Shown: positions 9,701 through 18,177 of the stretch, in pieces
Position numbering within the stretch: position 1 is the stretch's first letter
How the letters are laid out: each line of letters begins with the position of its first letter
From: Luteolibacter flavescens
GTDB lineage: Bacteria; Verrucomicrobiota; Verrucomicrobiia; Verrucomicrobiales; Akkermansiaceae
DNA length: 64,000 nucleotides
Reading direction: 5' to 3'
NCBI RefSeq assembly: GCF_025950085.1
Contig: NZ_JAPDDS010000001.1
Span: 682,001 to 746,000 of the forward strand
Program-made: the position numbers and the translations under genes
The notes under the pieces: model-generated
What the model was told of the DNA's origin: nothing
What the model saw: only the letters and a program-made list of their open reading frames with translations
Databases searched by the model: none

Positions 9701-11685
9701 TCAGCCTGCACCTTGGCGAGCCAGCTGCCCACCCGCGTACGCTCCAGCATGGTCAGGCTTCCATCCGGTATCACCGGCTCCTCGTTCACATCGGTGACCG
9801 TTACCACCACCCGGATAGTTTCATTCAGGGAAGGGTCCAGGACGTCGGAGATGGTCACGAACAAACCGATCTCCGCGGGACCGTCCCAGCGTGACGACAA
9901 GGCCTCATAGTCAAACGGGCCCGAGGCAAAGAGATCGCCAGTCACCGGATCCATGAAGAAAGCGCCGTCTTCATTGCCGCCCGTGATGCTCCACAGCAAC
10001 ATGGACAAGCCGTGATCCAGCCTCGCAGCCACCGATCCGACCAGTGCTCCAGCGGGCCGGTTCTCCGCGAGCGTGAAGCGATCCGGTTTCGTGCCGCCTT
10101 CAATGCTCCCGCTGATCAGGTAAGTCCCGAGCGAGCCGTAATCCGTGTAGCCATCCACAAGCGGATCGCCCCGCCCAGTGCCACGGACTCTCAGCAGGTA
10201 TTCCCCGGCCGGAAGCGTCCCGGTGGTCGTGGCAGTGATCGCGAGATCGGGATTCGACGTTGCTACGATGGTCTCCGTACTTGCCTCCACCAGTTCGGCA
10301 TGAATGTCGAGATTCGGACTCGCCGATGCCGGGCTGAGATCGAGCACCACCGCCCCGCCCGAGGTGACGAAGCGAAAGGCATCCACATCGCCCGTTCGCC
10401 CGATGATCCCCTCCCCCTTCACGCTGTCATCCGCCGCGATCTCCAGATGACGCGCGGTGGCGAGGGAGTCACCGGCATCATCGTCACGATACGCCACGTT
10501 GTTGTTCGTGGTGGCGATGATCGCCAGGTCATCCTCGGTGTTGTTGGCGCTGCTGTATTCGCCTTTCGACCACTGGCTGAGGTTCCTGTAGTATCCCACA
10601 CCCATGATGGGCGCCCAGCTCACCGCACCGTCGCCATGCCCCTGGGAGTAATCTTCCGCAGGCGAAATCCGGCCATCGTGCCTGAGACCGAGCGTATGCC
10701 CCACCTCGTGGGAGATCGCTTCGGCAGCGGTCTTGCCCGTGCTGTAAAAGGCCCAGCAAACCGTATCTCCCGGCCAATTGTAGGAGCCGACAAATGCCAC
10801 GCCTCCCGCCGTGGGTGCCGCGTTTTTCGTCGGCGAGATCACCACGTGCTGACGGCTGCCTTCCGGTGCCGCGTCAAAGACCGCGCGGTCCGTGGTGACG
10901 TTGAGAGTGAAGCTCAGGAAGTCCTCCGATACGCGTTTCCAGACATCGTGGATCTGGGCGTTAGTGGCGGCAGCAGGCGCTGCATCGAAATTCCCCCACC
11001 CCGTGAACGGCCCCGCCTCGCCATCGAAATCGAGGTAGATGACCCCCGTCGCACCCGGAAGGCTCTGGAGAGGAATGACGGCCTGATAGGGTGGAATCGG
11101 AATGTCCTCGGGATGATCCTGTGGAGCCTCCTCCCGCACGGCGACGGGTGGCACGGCATAGTCCACGCAAAGGATGCGGTCCTTCAAGACCTCGGCCAAC
11201 ATGGGCTCCCCTCTCGCCCTCACCGGCTCGACCTTCCAACCTACCGGAGAGTTGTCGAAATAGACGTGCCCGACGAGACTACCCGCGACGCCTTCCTGAT
11301 GAGTCCTCTGGAAGAAGAAGCGTCCCGCGGATGGAGATGCCAGTTCTCCCTGAACCAGCGAGACCCCGGTGGCATCCCGCCGGATCATGTCGATCTTCCC
11401 CATCGCTGACTGCCCGTCCGGGAGATCGAGTTGGAAACCCGTGCCATCGACCGAGCGATCGAGGACATCGTCCGGAAGCCGGACCGATCTGCCTGCCCGT
11501 CCGGCCCGCAGGTGAGTGATGCGATTCCGGCCCAAGACATCTTCCGGATGCATCTCTGTCTGGCTCCCCGGAAAAGGACCCACTGCTCCTGCCTCCGATG
11601 TCATCTCGGGCAGGCGAGCTTTCCAGAAAAAGGAAATCGCCAGCACTCCGAGGATCAGGGAGGCCGCCAGGGAAGGGCTGCGCAT
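6757..11685 (-). CDS. Giant secreted metzincin-like protein with cadherin, PA14 and Ig-like domains
   Basis: 1642 residues with an N-terminal hydrophobic signal (SLILGVLAISFFW). A metalloprotease-like domain occupies about residues 200-400, with the zinc motif HEVGHTLGLRHD (His326, Glu327, His330, His336). Beyond it come a pre-peptidase-C-like segment (DAFRFVTSGGAVVLDL), cadherin-like repeats, two PA14-like domains (one starting at KITRTFFEGIGG, one at TNVMQQMWSGIPG), another cadherin-like repeat, two Ig-like repeats with the pattern DGSFSGTP / DGVFSGTP, and a C-terminal DUF1349-like beta domain. It is probably exported and binds or degrades extracellular polymer. It is the first gene of a two-gene unit with the lipoprotein at 5885. 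The bounds of individual domains are approximate. Confidence 0.85.
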   Translation of the reverse strand: MRSPSLAASLILGVLAISFFWKARLPEMTSEAGAVGPFPGSQTEMHPEDVLGRNRITHLRAGRAGRSVRLPDDVLDRSVDGTGFQLDLPDGQSAMGKIDMIRRDATGVSLVQGELASPSAGRFFFQRTHQEGVAGSLVGHVYFDNSPVGWKVEPVRARGEPMLAEVLKDRILCVDYAVPPVAVREEAPQDHPEDIPIPPYQAVIPLQSLPGATGVIYLDFDGEAGPFTGWGNFDAAPAAATNAQIHDVWKRVSEDFLSFTLNVTTDRAVFDAAPEGSRQHVVISPTKNAAPTAGGVAFVGSYNWPGDTVCWAFYSTGKTAAEAISHEVGHTLGLRHDGRISPAEDYSQGHGDGAVSWAPIMGVGYYRNLSQWSKGEYSSANNTEDDLAIIATTNNNVAYRDDDAGDSLATARHLEIAADDSVKGEGIIGRTGDVDAFRFVTSGGAVVLDLSPASASPNLDIHAELVEASTETIVATSNPDLAITATTTGTLPAGEYLLRVRGTGRGDPLVDGYTDYGSLGTYLISGSIEGGTKPDRFTLAENRPAGALVGSVAARLDHGLSMLLWSITGGNEDGAFFMDPVTGDLFASGPFDYEALSSRWDGPAEIGLFVTISDVLDPSLNETIRVVVTVTDVNEEPVIPDGSLTMLERTRVGSWLAKVQADDPDHFDFPVFSIVGGNDDGWFEIDPGTGELRVAAPIEVTSAVTVPLLVRVTDQGVPALSATATINVTVLDIADEYQTGKITRTFFEGIGGTAVSNLTASPRFPDQPDSEELLNDFRGGEHGDSYGSTVCGYVIPPETGSYRFWIAADDSGQLRLSTNSSPANVTVIASVASPTDPNTWIDDGPQQSEPVFLNAGQAYYIEARHKDGEGRDHISVAWSGPGIPKQLLRGLYLAPYYQNYQPRIRAASFPIQQDAFAGQQIGRVEVTDANAQDSHGGFTILSGNAAGIFAIDPATGVLRVAVANMLNPGIQPVHNLTIGVSDNGSPLQSGTGNITVVVLSPGEFVTTNVMQQMWSGIPGDDLASLTSSPDYPYHPTSIRTLSGLDAGVNFADDYGSRIRALVTPPVSGSYTFYLSSDEQSELLLGSGPDGGDATRIASVTGSTSPGEWDKFPSQQSHAVELVGGQQYYIEAIHKEGAGADHLQVGWTGPGIPSITIIPASALEPYDLNETPYFPEGPVSFSVPEGSPAGTVIGVVHALDPEGEVPLHAITSSPSPGAFSIDALTGEITVADSAAMSMRPGLNILTVSAQDRGIGSTYPLKTGSVAVEITVISNNQPPSFEADFFEMSATEDQPFSGAIAASDPDAADLLTFTKVSGPDWLLVATDGSFSGTPDNDDVGVNEFVIRVSDPEGLSDEAVLVITVENVNDAPVFASHLIIAARGKEGVAYTTPDITGSAVDPDRLDVPYYSIVSGPTWLELSPDGVFSGTPPVGSSGINAFTIRATDAAGLYDEATMTVEVVASLPLPWEEMSIGSVLAGEGLGFGDAFLLSGSGSLASRNDALHLVWQPLSGDGTITARLDSVGNIGSEGIAGLMIRDSLASNSRHVFIGVTGDGGYRWIRRTTTNGNTSNSPSGTGATPDVWLRLIRRDNTVTALKSADGVEWTSVGSLSAGFPVTCYFGLAVAGGSTDVENTAIFSHISLEP

Positions 11686-11929
11686 CGGGTGGGGTGAGGG
11701 TGAGCGGGTGGTCCCGTGGGCGGACTATGTGGTTCGCCCCTTTTCACAGCAAGGGAGGACTTTCTACTTATCAACAGCTTACATCTCCGCGCGGATATCC
11801 CTGCTCCATCCGTGCCAAATTCCGTCGCTTTTACTCCCTTTCCCGCGGACTGCCTGCGCACCGTGCGGCGACATCGCAGCAATTCCGCACTGGTAGAATC
11901 CCCGCGGTCCCTCCGTAATCCCTCCCAAC

Positions 11930-13915
11930 ATGACGTTCGCGAGCCGATTCTTGTCCCTGGCCCTCACCCTAGCCGCTCTGCCGGCTGCCGCCGAAGTGCG
12001 GCTGCCGCGGATCTTCACCGATGGAGCCGTGCTCCAGCGCGACCGCGCCGTGCCCGTGTGGGGCACCGCCGAACCGGGCAAGAAGGTCATCGTGAAGTTC
12101 GCCGGGCAGGAAAAGGCCACCCAGGCCGCAGGCGACGGGAAATGGCGCATCGATCTGGACGCGATGCCCGCCTCCGCCGAGGGCCGCGCCCTTGAAGCCG
12201 CCGAGGAAAACGGCCATCGCGTGGAAGTGAAGGACGTGCTGGTCGGGGAGGTATGGCTCGCCTCCGGCCAATCGAACATGGAATGGAGCATCGGAGCTTC
12301 CCGCCAGGAAGATCAGGACGCAGCGAAGACCGGGCCTATCCCCATGCTCCGCATCATCACGGTGCCGAAGAAGCTCTCGCCCTACCGGCTCGACGATTTC
12401 GAGGGCCAGTGGAGCCACGCCACGCCCGAGACGGCGATGCCCTTCTCCGCCGTGGCCTATTTCTTCGGACGGAAGCTCACCGAGGAACTCGGCATTCCCG
12501 TCGGCATGATCCACTCGTCGTGGGGCGGCTCGCGGATCGAGCCTTGGCTGGCTGACGAGGGATTCGAGGGCATCGACGATCTGCGCGAGATGCGGGAATT
12601 CCGCGAATCCCGCACTCCGGGCACCCCGAAGTATGACGAGCTGATGCGCCGCCATCTGGCCGCGACGCGCGGATGGGTGGATGCCGCGGAGCGCGCCCTG
12701 CAGGCGCACCAGCCCCTGCCGGGCCAGCCAGCCGCGCCGCCGGTGCTGCCAGTGGGCCACGGCCAGGCGCTGGGCACCTATCAGGCGATGATTCACCCCG
12801 TGGTCCCCTACGGCGTGCGAGGCTTCCTCTGGTATCAGGGCGAGTCGAATGTCGGCGAGGGCATGCTCTACACGCTGAAGATGCAGGCGCTCATCCAGGG
12901 CTGGCGCAAGCAATTTGCCGCGCCGGAGGCCCCTTTCCTCTACGTCCAGCTCGCCCCCTACAATTACGGCGACGAGCGTGAAGGTGCCCTGCAAGGCATC
13001 TGGGCCGCCCAGCGTGACGCACTGAAAATCCCGCGCACCGGTATGGCCGTCACCATGGACATCGGCAATCCCGGCGACATCCACCCGCGGAACAAATCCG
13101 AGGTCGGCCGCCGCCTCGCCCTGTGGGCCATGGCAGACACCTACGGAAAGGCGGGCGTGGTGAAATCCGGACCGATTTTCCAAGGCTTCAAGGCCGAGGG
13201 AAATGCCATCCGCATCCAATACCATTACGCGGAAAGCGGCCTTGCCACGCGCGACGGGCAGGCACCGAATCACTTCGAGGTCGCCGGACCGGACTGGAAC
13301 TTCCAGCCCGCCACCGCGGAGATCGCGGGTGGTGAGATCATTCTCAAGTCGGACAAGATCGCCCAACCGGTGATGGCCCGCTACGGATGGTATCAGAAGG
13401 CCGAGCCAAACCTGATGAACAAGGAAGGCCTGCCTGCCGCCTCCTTCCACACCCACTGGCCGGACGATCCGGTGCTCGGCCGCAATGTCGCCTTCCAGAA
13501 ATCATTCACCTCCAGCGACCCGAACAAGAGCGGCTGGAATGCCGGCCTGACCGACGGGAATTGGGAAGGCGGTGCCGGATCTTGCTTCGCTACCGGAAAC
13601 GCTCCGGAATTCCCCAAGCATGTGACGCTTGATCTCGGCCACGCCCGGGACATCCAGGCAGTGCGCTTCGGCGTGCCGGACTTCGGTGCCACCAAAACAG
13701 TCGTCATGTCCGTGAGCTCGGACGGCAAGGAATTCCAGGAAGTCGGCAAGCACGAGTTCGCAGGGAAGACCCGCGCCGTCACCGAGCTCCGCTTTGACAA
13801 GCGCCCGGTGCGCTTCGTCCGCGCGACCTTTGCCGATCATCACGACAAGCAGGACCAATACAGCGAGCACCACGGCTTCCTGACCGAGCTCGAAGCATAC
13901 GGTTCGGCTCAATAA
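11930..13915 (+). CDS. Secreted sialate O-acetylesterase
   Basis: 661 residues with a signal peptide (LSLALTLAALPAAA). The SGNH-type catalytic residues are visible: Ser115 in ASGQSNMEW, and Asp383 and His385 in NPGDIHPRNK. The segment VGMIHSSWGGSRIEPW is typical of the 9-O-acetylesterase family. The last 150 residues (from LGRNVAFQKSF) form an F5/8-type discoidin-like carbohydrate-binding module. It removes O-acetyl groups from sialic acids or from decorated plant or algal polysaccharides, in the periplasm or outside. The 244-bp gap upstream is shared with the divergent giant protease gene and must contain both promoters. Confidence 0.9.
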   Translation: MTFASRFLSLALTLAALPAAAEVRLPRIFTDGAVLQRDRAVPVWGTAEPGKKVIVKFAGQEKATQAAGDGKWRIDLDAMPASAEGRALEAAEENGHRVEVKDVLVGEVWLASGQSNMEWSIGASRQEDQDAAKTGPIPMLRIITVPKKLSPYRLDDFEGQWSHATPETAMPFSAVAYFFGRKLTEELGIPVGMIHSSWGGSRIEPWLADEGFEGIDDLREMREFRESRTPGTPKYDELMRRHLAATRGWVDAAERALQAHQPLPGQPAAPPVLPVGHGQALGTYQAMIHPVVPYGVRGFLWYQGESNVGEGMLYTLKMQALIQGWRKQFAAPEAPFLYVQLAPYNYGDEREGALQGIWAAQRDALKIPRTGMAVTMDIGNPGDIHPRNKSEVGRRLALWAMADTYGKAGVVKSGPIFQGFKAEGNAIRIQYHYAESGLATRDGQAPNHFEVAGPDWNFQPATAEIAGGEIILKSDKIAQPVMARYGWYQKAEPNLMNKEGLPAASFHTHWPDDPVLGRNVAFQKSFTSSDPNKSGWNAGLTDGNWEGGAGSCFATGNAPEFPKHVTLDLGHARDIQAVRFGVPDFGATKTVVMSVSSDGKEFQEVGKHEFAGKTRAVTELRFDKRPVRFVRATFADHHDKQDQYSEHHGFLTELEAYGSAQ

Positions 13916-13991
13916 GCTTTCAGCTTCGTGTGAGACTTCCGCGGCTGCCGGTCATCGGAGATCGGCTGCCGCAGCTCGGCGCGACATTGCA

Positions 13992-15149
13992 TCACTCGCC
14001 ACCTGAAACATCGGGGACGATCCGGCTGAGCTTGTGATTGTTCCCTTTCGACTCGGAATAGTAGGTCTGCGTGAGATAAAGCGCGCCATCCGGGCCGAAT
14101 GTGGCGTGGACGGTGGCATGATCTGCTAGAAAGGGACGGGCATTGTCTGCCGGGATGGCGGCCATTTCCGAGAGGCCTTTCCCCGCCAGCTTCCAGCGCA
14201 TCAGGTCCTTGGTGAACCAGTTCTGCGCGTAAAGCACCGGACCGCTAGGGGCGAACGGCCCCTTGGGAGCAACGGCGATGGAGGTCAGGCAGGGCTTGGT
14301 GGTGTAGAGCACGCTGGTGCGCTTGTCCTCGGGATTGATGAGTCCCTTGTCCCCGTGCCGCCCCCATCCGGCATCCGCGCCACGCTCGACGCGGGCGATG
14401 CGGTCCGTGCCATCTCCATTTTCCGAGACATAGACCGCGTCCGGCGACTTGCCGGGCACGAAGACGAAGCGGTAGGGATTCCGGAAACCCTTTGCCCACA
14501 CCCGGGAGCGGATCGAGTTCACGTCCCCGTCGAAGAAGGGATTGTCACGCAGGCCTTTGCCATTGGAACTGTCGAGGCGCAGCAGCTTCCCATGATAGCG
14601 CTCCAAGTCCGGTGCGAACTCGCGCTTCGTATCGTCCCCGAGCACCAGATAAATCGCCCGGGGATCGGCGGGATGGAAGTGGATGTCACCCGCCTTGTGA
14701 TTGGTGAATTGCCGGGGCAGGCCATCCAGCAGAACCACCTCCTGGCCGGGAACCGCGGCCTTGAAATCCTTGTCCGCAGTGAGCCGGACCAGCCTCTGCT
14801 CATCATCCGCCGTGTAGAAAACGTAGAGACGGCGGTTCTTTGCGAAGCCAGGATCGAGCGCAATACCCAGCAGGCCGCTCTCGCCTTCCGGATTCACTTG
14901 GTCGCGGAAGTCGGCAAAGACCGACGGTTTGGCGTATCGTCCCTTCTCCCTTGGCTCGAAAAGCAGGATCCTCCCCTGTTTCTCGCAGACAAACATCCTG
15001 CCGGCGGCATCGAAATCGATCGCCGTCATGCCATTGCCGGAATGGATCTCCTCGTATCTGAAGCCCGGCAAGGTCGCCTTTTTGACGTCCCCGGCACGAA
15101 CCGGAATGGGGGCGACAACAAGGGCAAGGAGCAGAAGCGGAACTTTCAT
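13992..15149 (-). CDS. PQQ-dependent sugar dehydrogenase-like beta-propeller
   Basis: 385 residues from the ATG at 15149, giving a signal peptide (VPLLLLALVVAPIPVRA); 17 codons upstream are ignored. It matches the soluble glucose/sorbosone dehydrogenase fold. Key pieces are NPEGESGLLGIALDPGF, TNHKAGDIHFHPAD and WAKGFRNPYRFVF. The family oxidises sugars with PQQ in the periplasm, and some members have lost cofactor binding, so activity is not certain. It converges with the sialate esterase and is followed by 76 bp of gap. Start 15149 sits 118 bp from the small gene stop at 15268 on the same strand. Confidence 0.85.
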   Translation of the reverse strand: MKVPLLLLALVVAPIPVRAGDVKKATLPGFRYEEIHSGNGMTAIDFDAAGRMFVCEKQGRILLFEPREKGRYAKPSVFADFRDQVNPEGESGLLGIALDPGFAKNRRLYVFYTADDEQRLVRLTADKDFKAAVPGQEVVLLDGLPRQFTNHKAGDIHFHPADPRAIYLVLGDDTKREFAPDLERYHGKLLRLDSSNGKGLRDNPFFDGDVNSIRSRVWAKGFRNPYRFVFVPGKSPDAVYVSENGDGTDRIARVERGADAGWGRHGDKGLINPEDKRTSVLYTTKPCLTSIAVAPKGPFAPSGPVLYAQNWFTKDLMRWKLAGKGLSEMAAIPADNARPFLADHATVHATFGPDGALYLTQTYYSESKGNNHKLSRIVPDVSGGE

Positions 15150-15267
15150 GGAAAGATGGGCCGCCCTCCTAAAACGAAAAACAGGTCGGCGATGGTGCAT
15201 GAAGTTGCACTATCGGATGCACTGCCGCCCGGCAAACTATTCCCGAGTCCGGCTGCTGACCCACTTG

Positions 15268-15648
15268 CTACTTCACCACCACCTCCCCCTGAAGCTCGCT
15301 GTAGATATAGACGACGTCCACGCCGCGCTCCTCGCGCTTCTCCCAGCAGTGCCAGCCGTATTCGTCGTTCCAATGGAAGTCGTAGGTCTGCACGCGGCGG
15401 ACCCGCCGGCCTTCCTCCGGCACCGGGTGGATCGCCATTACCCGGCGGACGTTCTTTTCCTCCAGGCCCCGGGTGACCTTTGATCCCTCGGAGATCATGA
15501 CGATCTGGATCCGTTCCTGATGGTCTTCGATGAGGAGGTTGATCAGCTTGACCGCGGATTCCTTGGAGAGGTTGTGAGTGGGTTCGCCCGCGAAACACAC
15601 TCCGGCCGTGAGGAAGACGGCCCCGACTATTGAACGCAAGGAGTTCAT
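15268..15648 (-). CDS. Small secreted protein of unknown function
   Basis: 126 residues from the ATG at 15648, with a signal peptide (IVGAVFLTAGVCFA). The mature part is mixed alpha/beta with a tryptophan-rich block (YDFHWNDEYGWHCWEKRE) and ends YIYSELQGEVVVK. No family is recognised. A much longer frame runs on upstream to 16491 but it is the antisense shadow of tcdA. The gene is divergent from tcdA with 117 bp between starts. Confidence 0.7.
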   Translation of the reverse strand: MNSLRSIVGAVFLTAGVCFAGEPTHNLSKESAVKLINLLIEDHQERIQIVMISEGSKVTRGLEEKNVRRVMAIHPVPEEGRRVRRVQTYDFHWNDEYGWHCWEKREERGVDVVYIYSELQGEVVVK

Positions 15649-15765
15649 CGCGAGTAGGACTCCGGGGGCGGGAAAGATATTCGGAGCGATTTCAGGAAAA
15701 TGTGACACCGCGTTCTTCCTCACTCGGCATTTGCACCGGTCCTCCGGTGCGGCTAGGACGCCGGC

Positions 15766-16569
15766 ATGAGCGACGCCTATCTCGACCGCTTCTCCGGCAT
15801 CGGCCGCCTCTACGGCACTGCCGGGCTTGAGAAATTCCGCCACGCCCACGTCGCGGTGGTGGGCATCGGCGGCGTCGGGTGCTGGGCCGCGGAGTGCCTG
15901 GCGCGCTCCGGCATCGGCAAGATCACCCTGATCGATGCCGATGACCTGTGCGTCACGAATACGAACCGCCAGATCCACGCGCTGGACGGCACCTACGGGA
16001 AGCCGAAGGTGGGCGTGATGGCTCTGCGACTGCGGGCCATCCAACCGGAGATCGAGGTGACCGAGCGCCATGAATTCCTCTCCGACCGCAATGTGGATGA
16101 CTTCCTGAACGAGGGATTTGATGCGGTGATCGATGCGATCGATGCGGTGCGCGCGAAATGCGTGCTGCTCGCGAAATGCAGGGATCGTCAGGTGCCGGTC
16201 ATAGCCTGTGGCGGTGCCGGTGGTCGTCGTGATCCCTCGCAGATCCGCGTGGCCGATCTCGCCCGGACGCGGGATGACGCGCTGCTGATGACGGTGCGGA
16301 AGCGCCTCCGGGACGAGCACGGCTTTCCCAAGGCCCGGCCCGGCGAGAAGGTGCGGAAATTCAGGATCGAGGCCGTCTATTCCGAGGAGCCGCCGCTCTT
16401 CCCGACCTGCGAAGGCGGAGTGAGCCACGAGCGCCCCGAAGACCTGCCAAGCGGTCTGCGCTGCGACGCGGGCTACGGCACCGCCACGCACATCACCGCG
16501 GTCTTCGGCATGATCGCCGCGGGGCGAGTGCTGGAAATGCTGGCCGCGCCAACTACTACCCCGGAGTAG
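15766..16569 (+). CDS. tcdA: tRNA threonylcarbamoyladenosine dehydratase
   Basis: 267 residues, the usual length for TcdA (CsdL, YgdL). The start MSDAYLDRFSGIGRLYG is typical. A nucleotide-binding motif follows (VVGIGGVGCWAAECLARSGI), then the ThiF/E1-like segment LIDADDLCVTNTNRQ and the adenylation region GGAGGRRDPSQ. TcdA uses ATP to cyclise t6A at position 37 of ANN-decoding tRNAs. The expected C-terminal block GYGTATHITAVFGM is present. Its stop overlaps the next, convergent gene by 14 bp. Confidence 0.93.
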   Translation: MSDAYLDRFSGIGRLYGTAGLEKFRHAHVAVVGIGGVGCWAAECLARSGIGKITLIDADDLCVTNTNRQIHALDGTYGKPKVGVMALRLRAIQPEIEVTERHEFLSDRNVDDFLNEGFDAVIDAIDAVRAKCVLLAKCRDRQVPVIACGGAGGRRDPSQIRVADLARTRDDALLMTVRKRLRDEHGFPKARPGEKVRKFRIEAVYSEEPPLFPTCEGGVSHERPEDLPSGLRCDAGYGTATHITAVFGMIAAGRVLEMLAAPTTTPE

Positions 16570-17107
16570 CGACGAGGAAGAAAATCAGAAGCGCTGCGAG
16601 CAGCACCACCATCACCGCGATGGCGATCCAGAACCATCGCGGCGTACGGTAATGCATGTCCGGCGTGCGGGCCACAATCTCCCGATATCCCGCCGTGAAA
16701 ACCCGGCCGCCCCGCGGACTGAAAAGGAGATACAAGAGGTAGATCCCGAAGGCGGTGCCGATGGGGACGGCAAACATCGACACCACCACCACGAAGCTCG
16801 CGGTGATGCGGGACCACCCCTGCAATTGCCCGAGGCCGATGCCGGAGATGAGCTTGAGCGTCCCGAGGCCGAACGCAAACAGCAGGCCCGTCGCGGTCGG
16901 CTCCGGAAGATAATTCGCCGCGATCACCTCGATGCAGACGAAGGCGAACGAACCCAGCAGCATCACCCCGCCCAAGACGCAGAGGATGCCCATGGCCTTC
17001 ACGGATGCCTCGTGCTGGATGTGCCTCGCGCGGACCGCCCGCATGTCCGGAGGCAACGGCCCGGACACCTCATTCCCCGTCGGGGTCTGGTAGGGATTTT
17101 CGGTCAC
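16556..17107 (-). CDS. Four-helix membrane protein with NPYQTP N-terminus
   Basis: 183 residues from a GTG at 17107, giving the start MTENPYQTP; such NPYxxP openings are frequent in membrane proteins of Planctomycetes and Verrucomicrobia. The alternative ATG at 17185 would overlap the permease gene by 28 bp. Four hydrophobic segments are visible (around AMGILCVLGGVMLLGSFAFV, LLFAFGLGTLKLISGIGLG, ASFVVVVSMFAVPIGTAFGI and FWIAIAVMVVLLAALLIFF). Function unknown. It is the third gene of a minus-strand run after the ABC ATPase and permease, so it may belong to that exporter operon. Confidence 0.7.
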   Translation of the reverse strand: MTENPYQTPTGNEVSGPLPPDMRAVRARHIQHEASVKAMGILCVLGGVMLLGSFAFVCIEVIAANYLPEPTATGLLFAFGLGTLKLISGIGLGQLQGWSRITASFVVVVSMFAVPIGTAFGIYLLYLLFSPRGGRVFTAGYREIVARTPDMHYRTPRWFWIAIAVMVVLLAALLIFFLVATPG

Positions 17108-17157
17108 GGTTCCAGCGCCCGGAATCGGTCGGAGGGCAAGCGGCAGATCGGGGATTC

Positions 17158-18177
17158 TCAATAATCCCGTCTTGCGAAGATCCATCCCGCGAGGCCGAGG
17201 ATCACGAGTTCAAACGCTGCCGACGTTCCAAAGACATACCACGCGGAATGACGATCTTCCATGCGGCGTACGGCCGAGGCTGTTTGGGGATCGGGGATCT
17301 GTCCGCTGAGCAGCATGTCAAAGCTCACCCCGGAGAGAAGTGAATCGCGTTCGGGGAAGCGGATCAGACGCTTGAGATACAGCGTGCAGTCGCGGGTCTT
17401 CGGCAGGGGTGCCGTCACCGCCTTGGCCGTGCGATGCGCGGCCATCATCCCGTCATCCTTTTCCAGCTCTCTGCCTTGGCTGGTCTCTCCGGTCTGGAAG
17501 TCCACCTTCACGCCAGCCTCGGGGAAGAGGTAGGCAGCTTTGTAAAGGGCGCTCTCTGTCCACTGAGCCAACAGGCTGACACCCCACACCACTCCTGCTG
17601 CCAAGAGTGCTGCGAGCGTGGACTTCGTCCAGACACCCACCCACACCGCCACCGCATAGACGAGGCTGAAAACGAACGTCACCACGGGCACGGCCCAGAA
17701 GAGCGTGAAATTCCACTCACCGACGCGCAGGCCAATGGAAAGGAAGACCACCAGCGTGAACAGGCCCACCTGGAGGGCGACGAAAAGGAGGCCGCCCAGA
17801 TACTTCAGCAGGAACAAGCGGAAGCGTCCCGGTGGCTTGGAGATCGAGTGCCCGATCGAGCCTTCCGCGAGGAATTCCGGGAAGATGTTAGCCGTCGAGA
17901 TCAGCGCCAGCCCGATCGCAAACCACGCGAGCCAGAAGCGCGCAATGATGTCCGTGAAGAGCATCGTATAAAATGCTGCAGCCTCCGGCTTGCCTGCCTG
18001 GAGTATTTCATTGTCGAACTGCTTCCATCCGAACATGACCGACATGCCCTTTTCATTGAAGCCGATGGAAGCGTAGATCAGGGCGACCATCATGGAGATG
18101 GCGAGCGCCACCCAGAAAAGGCGGCGCGCCCGGAGGAGCTGGAAGGAATCCCAGAGAATCGCGAGGGCCGATCTCAT
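17158..18177 (-). CDS. ABC-2 type transporter permease
   Basis: 339 residues with about six membrane segments, the first at LFWVALAISMMVALIYAS, and a large extracytoplasmic or cytoplasmic loop of about 100 residues before the last helix (FELVILGLAGWIFARRDY). The segment FPEFLAEGSIGHSISKPPGR resembles the conserved amphipathic region of ABC-2 permeases. It starts inside the stop of the ATPase gene (ATGA overlap at 18174-18177), so the two are translationally coupled and form one exporter. The cargo is unknown. Confidence 0.85.
   Translation of the reverse strand: MRSALAILWDSFQLLRARRLFWVALAISMMVALIYASIGFNEKGMSVMFGWKQFDNEILQAGKPEAAAFYTMLFTDIIARFWLAWFAIGLALISTANIFPEFLAEGSIGHSISKPPGRFRLFLLKYLGGLLFVALQVGLFTLVVFLSIGLRVGEWNFTLFWAVPVVTFVFSLVYAVAVWVGVWTKSTLAALLAAGVVWGVSLLAQWTESALYKAAYLFPEAGVKVDFQTGETSQGRELEKDDGMMAAHRTAKAVTAPLPKTRDCTLYLKRLIRFPERDSLLSGVSFDMLLSGQIPDPQTASAVRRMEDRHSAWYVFGTSAAFELVILGLAGWIFARRDY

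Noticed and set aside
10012-11409. 465-codon plus-strand frame opposite the giant protease
   Set aside because: It has the Arg/Gly/Pro-rich composition typical of antisense frames in high-GC genes.
11765-11776. DnaA-box-like TTATCAACA in the gap before the sialate esterase
   Set aside because: A single imperfect copy without clustering or origin-type neighbours is expected by chance.
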